Of a DNA stretch of 22,680 nucleotides, positions 9,121 to 17,995 are shown one piece after another; positions within the stretch are counted from its first letter, which is position 1; each line of letters starts with the position of its first letter. The notes below the pieces were generated by a model, which saw nothing but the letters and a program-made list of their open reading frames with translations, was not told where the DNA came from and did no database searches. Source of the DNA: Sanguinoderma infundibulare. Lineage: Eukaryota; Basidiomycota; Agaricomycetes; Polyporales; Polyporaceae. A program made the translations under genes and the position numbers. The stretch spans positions 1 through 22,680 of the forward strand of contig JAVLRN010000056.1 of NCBI GenBank assembly GCA_032821775.1. Direction: 5' to 3'.

Positions 9121-9735
9121 TCAAACGAGGGAACGCACCAATGAGCCAAACCCTCCGGCATCAAGACGCCCCGCCATTGCGTGCCGCACGCCGTGCTCTG
9201 CGCGACGAGTGTCACAGCGATGATCAAGCCCATAAATAACCCGCCCCCCACCGACGCGAGCGTCCCCATCACGGATAGACCACCGTTCGTGCCGGGCGGT
9301 ACGGGTTTGAGGGTGGTGATGAGGATGGGAGGCGAGCGCGACAGGATTCCGAGCTCTGAGGCCAGGGTGTCTCCCAGACAGCACGCGAAATGTCTGTGTG
9401 TAGGTTCAGGGGGACACGCGGGATAATTAGGTCCATACGAGAGGATGACGTACCCCAGAGCGACAAACATAAGAGCCCAACTCCATAGCGCCGTAGGTGG
9501 CGGCGTGAGCGCGCACCATCGGTCGACGTCCAACCGCAGCCTGTACACACCAAGTCCACGGTCCAAGTCCAGACCTGCCAGGCCTTTCGATACCCACGAA
9601 GGCGGGTCGTACAGTGCGCTCCAAAGCAGGGCAGCGATAGGCGAGGTTAACGCGGAGAGGCGATCGCGGTGACTGGCAGGGCGGACGAAAGTGGGTGTGG
9701 GATACTCGAGGGGAGCACAATGTGGAGAGCGCACG
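9121..9735 (-). pseudogene. TMEM19/DUF92 integral membrane protein, truncated
   Basis: DUF92/TMEM19 proteins are multi-pass membrane proteins of poorly known function, present from archaea to animals. The minus strand shows LTSPIAALLWSALYDPPSWV, then after an unusual linker WALMFVALG. A 60-bp GT-AG intron (9453-9394) joins in frame to HFACCLGDTLASELGILSRS. The family hallmark TTLKPVPPGTNGG and a glycine-rich membrane segment LASVGGGLFMGLI follow. After QWRGVLMP the family continues with a Leu/Trp-rich segment and AAGGFGSLVDSLLG. Here only AGGFGSLVRSLV follows, in another frame, then a stop. That means a small out-of-frame deletion near 9163. The conserved C-terminal third is absent, and the N-terminal membrane segments (above 9735) are not recognisable. 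Confidence 0.75.
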
Positions 9736-10499
9736 CGACGCGCGTGAAAAGACCCGGAATCTGACGTCCACCGTCACGGGGACCCCGAGGACATGGATCA
9801 TGCCAGGGACTTGGACGTCCGTACATGAGGATACCCCGTGGGGCCTGATACCTTGAGCGAGCGACGGATGCAAGTTCGCCGGACTTGCACGCACCAATGT
9901 CGTCGTAGCCGGCCTTGCGGATTCGTCCGTCTACGGCCTGCAAGAATACGGTCAGAATCAAATTGAGCCGGACGACATCACGCACGAACCATGGTAGACG
10001 ACGGCAATCACCCGGACCTCAAACAGATGGCCACCATTGCCAGGGGAGCCTTCTTCTTCCTGATCAACCGTCCAGCGACCATGACCGAGCCGGAGAGTCG
10101 GAGAGCAATCTTCGAGCAATGGGTGGGGGAAGTGGCCTGGGAGCGGTGTGCGGTAGAAAGGCCGACGGAGGGCCGGGACGGAGTGCGGGCCCGGGCATCC
10201 GGGAGCCAGAGGCCAGAGAGGCTCGAGCAAGCTCGCAATCGCTGCTCGCTGCTCGCTGCCCGCTGCTCGACTGCTCGACAGCCGCAGAGCCACGTCCAAC
10301 CGGTCGGACGCGGACAACTTCGACACGTTCTGCGGAAGATCGCGGTCATCCACGCGACCGGGCCGGGAGACTTGCAAAAGCACGGCCCAGGAGCTCGACA
10401 GCGGCCTCCGATAACGACTCTGAGGAGGGCCCGAAGAGGACTAAGGAAAATGGGTGGAATTAAAATAAGTTAACGTGCCCTAGACTTTACAAATAGAGC
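9736..10499. other. Unresolved region with coding-like pieces on both strands
   Basis: On the plus strand, 9991 to about 10150 reads DDGNHPDLKQMATIARGAFF and continues with an amphipathic, protein-like stretch (MTEPESRRAIFEQWVGEV). On the minus strand, about 9942-9900 reads AVDGRIRKAGYDDIG between good acceptor and donor sites. I recognise neither. From 10228 to 10285 there is a simple repeat. No complete gene can be drawn. The missing N-terminal exons of the TMEM19-like gene should lie here if it were whole, but I cannot find them. Confidence 0.35.
10228..10285. repeat. Simple repeat, (gctgctc)n-like
   Basis: Irregular iterations of gctgctcgctgctcgctgcc and ctgctcgactgctcgac. The unit is seven to eight bases and degenerate. 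It shows no coding logic in any frame. Confidence 0.75.
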
Positions 10500-10599
10500 A
10501 CCGCTCACCTGTGCATATACTCGCCGGGATCAACCCAATCGACACTACATCGAATCCGAATACAAGCCGTCCGAGGGCAAGTACTACACGGGACTGTAA

Positions 10600-11549
10600 G
10601 CGAAGCATGGAGGGTGGTGAGCTCCTGCATCATGCGCTCGTTCTGGTATTGCTTGTCGGCGTAGACGGTCTCAGCATGCTGGCATATGCTCGCGGGTTGC
10701 AGGCGATGGGAGTGGAGAGAAGAGAGAGACGTGTCGAACGTCCAAAGGGGTGCCCGCAAACTGCCGAGAATAGATCAGTCCAAGCGCTCGAGGGTCAAAA
10801 TGGGCTGCAATCGATTTGCAATCAACTCACCGTGGCTCAAGTGTCCACAAACTATCTCATCGCCCTCGTTCTGCGCCGTACATCGTACCGTCGCTCAAAC
10901 GTGCCCAGAAACAGCAGACGGCCGGTACTCCTCCTTCACGAGCTTGATCTCGTGCCCGGTTGGCTTCATGTCGAGCGAGCCCAGGATGTCCTCGAGGTTC
11001 GCAAGGCTCATCGTCCCGGCGGTGACGTGCGGCTTCGAGCTTGGATGGGTTGGACGATGAGCATGTGAGGAGGATGTGTAGCGGGGCAGGTACTGTTGGT
11101 AATGGGGGTGGAGGGCAGCAGCAGCGGTAGCGTGGACTGCGAGCTGAGGTGAGTGGTCGGGGGCGTGGCCGTTTGAAAGCTACCCTGGATGAAGAGAGTT
11201 TGACAGCGGGAGAGGAAACGGTGAGCAAAAATTAATACCATAGCGGGATAGCGGGTGAATGGAAACGTACCAAAAGACTGTACCGCCTGGCGCGGCTACG
11301 GTCATCCTCACGGTCGCGGAGGGGCCACTTGGCGGGCGGTGGTGCGCCTGGGACGGATAGAGGGCCGTCGTAGCCCGCATCTATGCTGTCAGCATGGGGA
11401 CGCACGCGAATAGATGTTGCGCTCGGCGGCGGGGACAGGGGAATGGAGGGGAAGTGCTGAGAGGAGCTGAGCCTATGTGAGGAGGTGTGGGAGACATGGG
11501 CGCGTGCGGACGGGATCCGGGGGAGCTGGATGGCGGAATGGACGGACAT
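10600..11549 (-). pseudogene. Unidentified multi-exon gene relic
   Basis: A minus-strand exon runs from ATG at 11549 to a gtacgt donor after 11271 (93 codons), rich in Ser/Pro, ending near AKWPLRDREDDRSRARRYS. An 86-bp intron follows, then an exon from 11184 of Thr/Ser/Pro-rich text. Further downstream, in a different frame, comes a strongly protein-like piece (about 11046-10925) reading TMSLANLEDILGSLDMKPTG then HEIKLVKEEYRPSAVS, ending in a stop. A last piece near 10670-10600 reads VYADKQYQNERMMQELTTLH. Pieces in different frames suggest a decayed gene with a disordered N-terminus and a short conserved core. I do not recognise the family. Undetected introns could explain some frame changes. 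Confidence 0.35.
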
Positions 11550-11905
11550 CAGCCCATCTAATTTCTGAAAAACCCCAGTCAGTTACGCGGGAGATATGAC
11601 AATGATATGCGAAATGCACTGGCAGTACAGACACGGACGCCGTCTTCGGTATGGACCCTGACAACAAAAATTGGATTTACGGGGGATAGAATGTCCAGAA
11701 CGTCCATCGCTCAAGTCAATTGATGCATCACAATACTGAGCTCGAGCCTCGAACTGCAACAAATGGGACGAAGTGTGTTCTCCATCTTGTAACTCGGCCG
11801 AACGTCAGCACAACGTATGCCGCTGCGCATACAATGAAACAATGTGATGAAAAGCGAGCGGCTCACCTGTCGAGGTTGGGTGGTTCTGTTGCAGGGGAGA
11901 AGCGG
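11550..11905. other. Spacer, nothing recognised
   Basis: No convincing coding segment on either strand. A plus-strand open frame starting at 11720 shows no family features and overlaps a better coding candidate on the opposite strand. Confidence 0.4.
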
Positions 11906-11986
11906 TCAGTCAAAGTTCTCCAAGTCCCACAGCCGTGTACATCTGACCACGTAGCGACGCTCGGGCGGAATCCACCGCCGGATGAG
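11906..11986 (-). other. Isolated exon-like segment, family unknown
   Basis: Right after a good acceptor on the minus strand (tttgcttttgccag) the text reads LIRRWIPPERRYVVRCTRLW then DLENFD and a stop. Its composition and codon use look like a real exon rather than chance, but it is only 26 codons. A possible second acceptor follows at aacag. It may belong with the coding-like pieces on either side. Confidence 0.3.
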
Positions 11987-12346
11987 CTGGCAAAAGCAAA
12001 TCATTGTAGTCCAAAAATAAAACAGCATGTGGTGGTTTAGCGAGTGGCTTCAGGAATTCGGTGTTGTGATACAGCGATGATGAAGGTTAAGTGCGGGCAG
12101 GCGGACTCGAGACCCGCCGCGCCACCAAGCTTGAGACGCCCGCACCTGCCATTCTAGGCAGCAGAGTCTCGCGTTGCGAGTCGCGTCATGATCATCGCTT
12201 GCTCCGCTTGCTCTTGACCACCACCACCGCTGTGCCTTCTACCACGCTCACGGCCGCCATTTGTATATGCGCTTGACAATGTGTGACTCAGCACCTCTGG
12301 TGTCTATCTCGCTTGCTGCCGGACCAAGACTCTTGGCTACTACAGG
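11987..12346. other. Spacer, nothing recognised
   Basis: It includes an (acc)n-like run near 12220-12230. No gene could be supported on either strand. Confidence 0.4.
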
Positions 12347-12971
12347 CTACTCGTGCGCAGTACAATGGCGGCAAAGAAGGTACCATGGCAGACAGTGAAC
12401 GCACTCATTGTGCATCTCGCCGAGGATCAGGCCGTCGTTGCTCTCCTTTGCCATCTCCGCGTCCTCCTCTGAGAAGTATACCATGATCGTCTCGTACTCG
12501 CTAGATCTCCGCCCCTGCATCAGAAATTTCGCCATCTTCGCCGTCCGACTCGAGCAAGAGCTTCGGAGTTTTGGGGCCGGTCTTTGGGTGCCTCAGCGGG
12601 AGGCCGAGCGGGTTCGTCTTCGGGCGGGCGCGACCGACGCCAATGTCGTTCCGCCCGAATGGGCCCCAGCAGAACGGAGCCGGGAGCACTGGCGGCGTAC
12701 CTGGCAAGACCGCGTCTGGGTTACGACGTGCGAGGTCGATGTCCTCATCTGTCGCCGGCTCGAAGCGGAGGATACCAACATCCCAGAGCGCGAGGAGGAA
12801 GCGCAGGGCAGGCTGGCCGCCGGGAATCGCGCTGGGGTCTGCGAACGGTATGTTCGCGTACGTCGGCCATGAACGAAGATTGAGGCCGCTGCGGACAACG
12901 ACACCGAGGGCGTAGCCCTTTTTTGACCAGTGCATATTTGCCTTCGGGTTCCCGGTGAGTTGTCCTTGCAT
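12347..12971 (-). CDS. Unidentified basidiomycete protein, possibly partial
   Basis: A minus-strand frame of 156 codons (12971-12501) starts MQGQLTGNPKANMHWSKKGY. It contains GLNLRSWPTYANIPFADPSA, GGQPALRFLLALWDVGILRF and, near its end, an acidic tail LLESDGEDGEISDAGAEI. The WP-x(4)-PFxxPS-x(4)-LR-x-LL pattern resembles a multicopy, transposon-associated family of unknown function in Agaricomycetes, often followed by a basic/acidic tail. I recall the pattern only loosely. The N-terminus just after an acceptor-like acaactatgcaag suggests an upstream exon. A shorter frame below it (12535-12347), RRSSEYETIMVYFSEEDAEM, overlaps the end in another frame and could be a downstream exon or a frameshifted continuation. 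Confidence 0.4.
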
Positions 12972-13255
12972 AGTTGTTAGACAGAATCGCGCTTCGCGTT
13001 ACTTGATAAGTACGTACTAAGCTTTCCCGTCATTTTATCCCTGAGTGACCCCTTGAGCTTTGCAAGGGCGGTCGAATATGCCCTCTCGTGTCCATACGGA
13101 CTCGCAGGGTTCGCGGCATGGTCTCGAACGGGAGGCATGGTGTATGTATACACGGACAGAGTGAGGAGTAGATGAGGTTTGAAGACAGGACTACACTACA
13201 GTAAGTGTAGCGAATAAATCCGAGGCGTTTTGATCACGATATGTTGCGATCACAG
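12972..13255. other. Spacer where the shugoshin N-terminus is missing
   Basis: If the shugoshin gene at 13256 were whole, its N-terminal coiled-coil exons would lie here. No frame shows a coiled coil. A small hairpin lies at 13191-13210. Confidence 0.45.
13191..13210. other. Small perfect hairpin, 7-bp stem
   Basis: ctacact-acagta-agtgtag forms a 7-bp stem with a 6-base loop. No associated T-run or other element. Probably incidental. Confidence 0.35.
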
Positions 13256-14480
13256 CGCCCGTCAGACGCACTACCTCATGAAACAGTTGGGGCTCATCCG
13301 GAAATCTTTTGGTCTACCTCATGGCCGTTCGACAACCTCCAAAGCTCATCCTCCACCACGCACAAGACTTCCCATTTCTGATTCCAATGTCTCTCCACCA
13401 TCTAATCGCATTGCCTGCCCACTGACGATCCCGGTGCTCTTCGAAGACAAGGAGCCGAACCAGTCATCTCCGGAAGATGAACTACCGGAGTCTAGCCCGA
13501 TACTGCCGAAGAAGCGCACTTAAGTCCAAGTCACAATCGTCCAGCATGAGCCGTCTTCCGCTTTCCCTATCCAAAGCGCCATCGCCACCCACCATCGACA
13601 TGATAGAATTCGATTTTAATGACCAGTTGAACAAGACTGAAAAGCGATGACCCTCGCGGCGACAGAGTGGGATCTTGACAACTTTGGCCATCACAGCAAC
13701 TATCGCGATGGTCTTGATCGCCCACCCAGCCCTGTTCCCAGTCGCCCATACGAAAAGCCTTGGAGGAGGTGACCAACGCCAAAGCGAGCCGCTCAACGCT
13801 GCCTCTGCCGGACACCACGTCTGGTGCGTGCAGCAGATGTGAAACCCTCGTGGGCCGCGGTGTCTCACGAACTCTGCATGACACAGATCGCGAGCGGACA
13901 CCGGACGTTGATGCGCCCACATCTGCCACGAGCTTGGCGAGCACCTCTACGCGGAACTTCCTCTTTACGCTTGCTACGACACCCGCGCCCGTGTCCAAGC
14001 CCTCTTCTCATCTGCCCATTCTGCGCTCCTCAAGCCCCGTTGTGCCACCAACTCAGTCCGAACCGGAGCCTCCCACGGCCGGACGCGAGCGTAGAGTACG
14101 CAAGAGCATCAACTACGCGGAACCCAAGCTCAACACGTAAGTGTCCGATCTGTCTATACACGTAATGATAATCATCTAACATTTACCGAAGGAAAATGCG
14201 GAAGTCTGATCCCGTCCCACCACCACCAAACGCCGCATCAAAACGCTCTTCCACCTCAGGAGTCCATGAGGATCCCCCGCCACTTTCTTCGCGATCCTCG
14301 TCGTCGAACAGTGCTACAGATGCTGATCCTGAATCCACCTCCACGGGTACGGCGAAGCGGAAGAAGACCCGGCCGTACGTGCCACCGGAAGACGAGGAGG
14401 AGAGCGAGGGGACACAGGCTGATGCTGAATTCGGCGGTCTTGGCACCGGTACGTGGGCTAATGTGGACAGCCGACGGTGA
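13256..14480 (+). pseudogene. SGO1: Shugoshin, N-terminally truncated and frameshifted
   Basis: Shugoshin protects centromeric cohesin by recruiting PP2A through an N-terminal coiled coil and docks to phosphorylated histone H2A through a short basic C-terminal motif. After an acceptor at 13255 the text HYLMKQLGLIRKSFGLPHGR matches the segment that follows the coiled coil in basidiomycete shugoshins, then PPRTRLPISDSNVSPPSNRI and a proline/acid-rich tract to KKRT-stop (13521). One base off, KSKSQSSSMSRLPLSLSKAP continues to another stop. In the third frame the text resumes and reaches the hallmark SGO motif RERRVRKSINYAEPKLNT. A 55-bp intron (14137-14191) joins in frame to KMRKSDPVPPPP and an acidic/basic tail ending NVDSRR-stop. 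The C-terminal motif is intact, but the coiled coil is missing and at least two frame changes occur. The family call is firm because of the C-terminal motif. Confidence 0.8.
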
Positions 14481-14726
14481 AGTGCACATGTATCGGGTGC
14501 ACGCCGGGTCGAAGGCGACGACATCCGATCTCCCATCTGAACATCCTTGACATGTACGATACGGAAGACCTTCCGGCTTCTCTGCACTCACCACATCCCC
14601 TTCTCCCCAAGTGCGAAGATGAGGATCATTCCATATTTCTCGAACCCCCTATGAAAACGATCTCCCCCTCGCTTCTTGGCGGTGGGCCGGAACTTCAGGC
14701 CACGCGGCTTCGAGTTGTTCCTGCAG
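14481..14726. other. Spacer after shugoshin
   Basis: A plus-strand frame reads KCTCIGCTPGRRRRHPIS near 14480, with three close cysteines, but no known domain follows. Too little to call a gene. Confidence 0.35.
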
Positions 14727-15241
14727 TCTGATCCACCACTCGCACGCTCTCCGTCGCTGGATGACTTGGAGTTTCTCGACATCCAACCGGATCCAGAATC
14801 GGCCAACGTCGAGGTCGACGAATTCCTCGCCTTCAGCACTCTTCGCAAGAACACTCTTACCGAGGAACGTGCGGCGCGCATGGCCGAGGCCGAGCTGAGT
14901 GAGCGGATCACCGCGGTCGCGAGCGCGCTCCTCCCTCCATCTGAATGGAGACGGACCCAGTCGTACTCGACGCTGCCGAGAAGCGCCTTCGCGAGCGCGA
15001 GCTTCACTCCCTCATGGACATGCGCGCTGAGGCGCATCGTACGCGCAAGCTGCAGAAACAGCGGTCCGAGGAGATTGGAGCCTTGCTCGACTTCAAGATG
15101 CACACCCCGATGTTGCCTGTGGAAGGCCTCCCGTCTCTCGTTGGTGGAGGCAAGGGGCGGACGAAGACGATCGCACACCTCGTCGCGCACATGGTGTTGC
15201 GACACCGCGATCAGAATTTCGAGGTGCGCGTCCGCTCCTCG
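14727..15241 (+). pseudogene. Unidentified helical/coiled-coil protein fragment, frameshifted
   Basis: The plus strand reads SPSLDDLEFLDIQPDPESAN, then a Glu/Arg/Ala-rich helix (TEERAARMAEAELSERITAV) up to about 14940. There the sense moves to another frame: DPVVLDAAEKRLRERELHSL, RAEAHRTRKLQKQRSEEIGA, then MHTPMLPVEGLPSLVGGGKG. It ends at a good donor (GGgtgagt) after VRVRSSG. The composition looks conserved, charged and strongly helical. I do not recognise the family. The move between frames at 14935-14945 has no GT-AG intron between the two parts, so a small indel is likelier. The upstream and downstream exons are not evident. Confidence 0.4.
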
Positions 15242-16139
15242 GGTGAGTACTTCTGTGCGAGTCTAGCCATAATAATGTTCGTAATGTCATGATAGTCATC
15301 GAATGAAACGCCCGATCCATGGCATCCAGCCAAACGATTGGATCTCGGTACATCGAGTAAGGATCTCGGTGTTCGGGCAAGTATCATGCTCACGCCTTGA
15401 TCGTAGATCGGCCCAGGGCGTTGTCAAGCAGGTACAAGCGAGATCAACAGTGCACACCCGCGTAGCTTAACTCAAATTCCGCCCGCCAAGTTCTCTGGAG
15501 TTCCGCCATGGTAAGCGAAATTGTGTTTGATGCGTACCGTCCATGCTTACGTTGTGTACGAGATCTAGATGTCTGGCTGGCGCGTGTTGAGAGGCCCCTG
15601 CTCGAAATCCCCGTGTGTCCCCCGCTTTCATTCAGTGCTCGTTCTGCTCACGATCAGCGGCGTGTCAGGAATGCAAGTGTCCCCATGCCTCCAGCCGGTC
15701 GCAACATTCCTCCGGGTCCTCCCAATCAGCGCACCGTTCCTCCCCAACAGTGTGGTGTAAAGGACAGCTCATTTCATGGGGTGCGTACATGGTTCGATTT
15801 TGATCGCAGCGTTGGACAGGACTGATACCGATCCAGGTCACGAATAGGCTGTCTGACGACGTCCACGGCACCCACTCCGGACGCGGCTGCTGGCGGTTGC
15901 GCATTTCCAGACCTCTCATCAATGTTTCCAGGGCTATGTCGTGGACGGCCCCCGAAGCGAATCTTGTGACTTTGTGGCTGCATGTAGCAAAAAAGCGGCC
16001 CTGACAAGTCCAGGCAATGTCCAGAATGGCCGCAGTTGCGCACTCCTGTCAGAAATTTGTCGCACAAGCGATATTGGGCGGGGCGGAAGGTGAGTTCCAA
16101 TTTAGTTTGAGAATGGACCTCCAGGGACGGGTGCGTGTG
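15242..16139. other. Region without a supported gene
   Basis: Plus and minus frames of 60-105 codons overlap between 15508 and 16100. One plus frame near 15630 shows a CxxC-x5-CxxCxC arrangement (QCSFCSRSAACQECKC), which could be a zinc-binding scrap but matches no family I know. A 10-bp direct repeat (ggatctcggt) occurs at about 15339 and 15360. Confidence 0.35.
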
Positions 16140-16511
16140 TCAACACGCACACAGCACGAATTGTCCGCGGCCGTCGCAGTGTTCTAGAATGTTGTCTCCA
16201 TCCGGGAACGAGGTTAGTGACCTGATCTTCGACTTTACCAGGGACCTTACAGACACAATACAACATAAACCAATTGGTGGAAGTAGCAGCTGACTGACCT
16301 GTTCGACGTGCCCCTCCACGTCGAACTGCAAGCTGTAGCCCATGCCAAAAATGCGGCTGTGAGGAAACAAACCGTGGCGCGAACGCCCCTGATGGCTTTG
16401 TGAAACCCAAGGGCGAGACGGGAGTGGGGGAATGCTGTCAAACTCGGTGATTCGGATGAACACGAAGCGAGAGAAGACTTGAAATACGTCTTCGTGGGAG
16501 ACGGTGCTCAC
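16140..16511 (-). other. Coding-like minus-strand segment, family unknown
   Basis: From ATG at 16511 the minus strand reads EDVFQVFSRFVFIRITEFDS, then PLPSRPWVSQSHQG and HSRIFGMGYSLQFDVEGHVE. It continues through a donor-like gtcagt and plausible GT-AG introns with a tiny exon VPGKVEDQ. Hydrophobic alternation and codon use look protein-like. No family is recognised and no complete structure can be drawn. Confidence 0.3.
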
Positions 16512-17165
16512 GCGAAAGTCGCTCCTGGAGACCGGGTTGTGTCGGAAGGGTTAGCCGCAGGTGAGGCGAAATTATGGCACCGGAGCTAACATAAAAGCAG
16601 GCCGCGCAAGAGGGACTTGTCAGGCTGCCCGCCATCGTCTCCACGCTCCCTTCCGAGTCGTCCGTTCCTCCTTTTCTCTCCATCCCAGCTGCGCCATACC
16701 CGTGACACCCATCTGTGAAGCCCTGGGCGACCCATTGTATTGTACGTCTATTCCAAAATATTATTCTGTGCTATTCGTGTTCGTACTAACGGATGGTTGT
16801 GACTTTGATGCTGCAGGAATCGCCCACATGCCGCCGGAGGATGCGGCGACGTCCACCGTGAACCGGTCGTCGACTCGGCACCTTTGTGGTCGCGTTTCGA
16901 GGTCAGGCCGATCGCCGGTACCATTCAGGTTACCATCTTGGTATGTGATTTCGGGCCTTCTCGATATCGTCTATCGCGATGCTTCTGTGCGCGCGCGCGC
17001 GTCAAGAAGACGTCATTTCTCCTTCCCCATTTCCATTCACATGATGTGGGCGCGACAATGGCGTTGGGCGCGGGGCGGAGAAGCATGCATTGCAACCTGT
17101 TTTTGACTGACGTCCCTGACGATTGCGGCCGCGGACATATTCGCTGACCCACTTCTGATCCGCAG
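16512..17165. other. Probable degraded 5' part of the transcription factor relic
   Basis: Protein-like scraps occur on the plus strand (LVRLPAIVSTLPSESSVPPF near 16620-16680; PPEDAATSTV near 16835; FEVRPIAGTIQVTILV near 16900). They sit in different frames and contain stops. They could be exons of the transcription factor ahead of 17166. No Zn2Cys6 zinc cluster (CxxCxxxKxxC pattern) is visible, so the DNA-binding domain is missing or lies elsewhere. An alternating GC run occurs at 16989-17001. Confidence 0.35.
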
Positions 17166-17995
17166 ATCGTCCAGGCGGACCCCGACGGCGTCGTCGCGCT
17201 CTCCCTGTGCGCCCTCGCGGCATTGCACCGCGCGCGCGCGCAGATGGCCCGGAGCACGTAGCCCATCCTCGAGGACCCCGACGTGGAGAACTCGCTGCCG
17301 CGGCAGCTTTACAGCCGTGCCCTCTACCTCGTCATGCATTCGCCCCAGACCAACGGCATGGGCCAATCCTCGGACTCGGCCGCAATCGCTGCCGTACAGC
17401 TCGTTGCGTACTCCCTCTTGGGCGGCGGGTCGAGCGACTGGGCGACCCCGCTCGACTACGCGTGCGAATGGCTGGCCCAGACGGGCATTTACAACGAGGA
17501 GAACCTGAAGCTCACGCTGCTCAACATGACCGCCCCGGGTCGCTTCGCTGCGAAGGCAACGATGGTGCGTTCTCGCCTCAACTGGCTGTGTCGCCACGGA
17601 CTGCGCTGACGGCCACTTACCAGTACTGCGATGTCTTCTCGAGCATCACGCTCCTGCAGCCGCCGCGCTTCCTGCCGCTCTACAAGCGGTTCTTCGGGGG
17701 CGGCGCCGGCTGCTGGGCGAGCAACGCGAGCCCGGCGTCGAGCGCACAGCACGCTGCATTGTGGATGGACGGCTTGTCAGGCTGCCCGGATGAGGCGATG
17801 CTTGCCATTGCTGAAACATCCGCACTAGCACATTGGAACGCGACCGAGCTCCAGAGCGGTAGTCTAAGCATGCGCGAGCTCATCCGACGCAGAGACGTCA
17901 TCGAGAGGGAGCTGAGGGAGAGAGCTACGGGCAAGTCCGCGGACGGCATTGCCGGCTTCAAGAACCCAGTTCCGGACCAGCCCAGGCGAACATGA
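17166..17995 (+). pseudogene. Fungal-specific transcription factor middle domain, broken
   Basis: The fungal transcription factor homology domain is the regulatory region of Zn2Cys6 factors. After an acceptor at 17165 the text IVQADPDGVVALSLCALAAL is followed by a TAG at 17259-17261. The same frame continues with PILEDPDVENSLPRQLY, LYLVMHSPQTNGMGQSSDS and SDWATPLDYACEWLAQTGIY to a 59-bp GT-AG intron (17565-17623). It then joins in frame to YCDVFSSITLLQPPRFLPLY, FGGGAGCWASN, GCPDEAMLAIAETSALAHWN and LSMRELIRRRDVIERELRER. The domain would normally continue. Here, after ATGKSADG, the sequence becomes the 3' half of a P450 gene, and the factor's frame ends at TGA 17993-17995, overlapping the Met codon of the P450 frame as ATGA. 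The family call is firm. One nonsense codon, loss of the C-terminus and no visible zinc cluster make it non-functional. Confidence 0.8.

Noticed and set aside
14588..15205. 205-codon minus-strand frame
   Set aside because: Antisense to the coiled-coil-like plus-strand piece, whose composition and donor site are more convincing.
15615..15803. CxxC-x5-CxxCxC pattern as a zinc-binding domain
   Set aside because: No matching family, no flanking conserved text, and overlapping frames are equally open.
16989..17241. Alternating GC runs (16989-17001 and about 17228-17241) as Z-DNA or regulatory sites
   Set aside because: Short. The second lies in the transcription factor coding sequence (HRARAQ). 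No further support.
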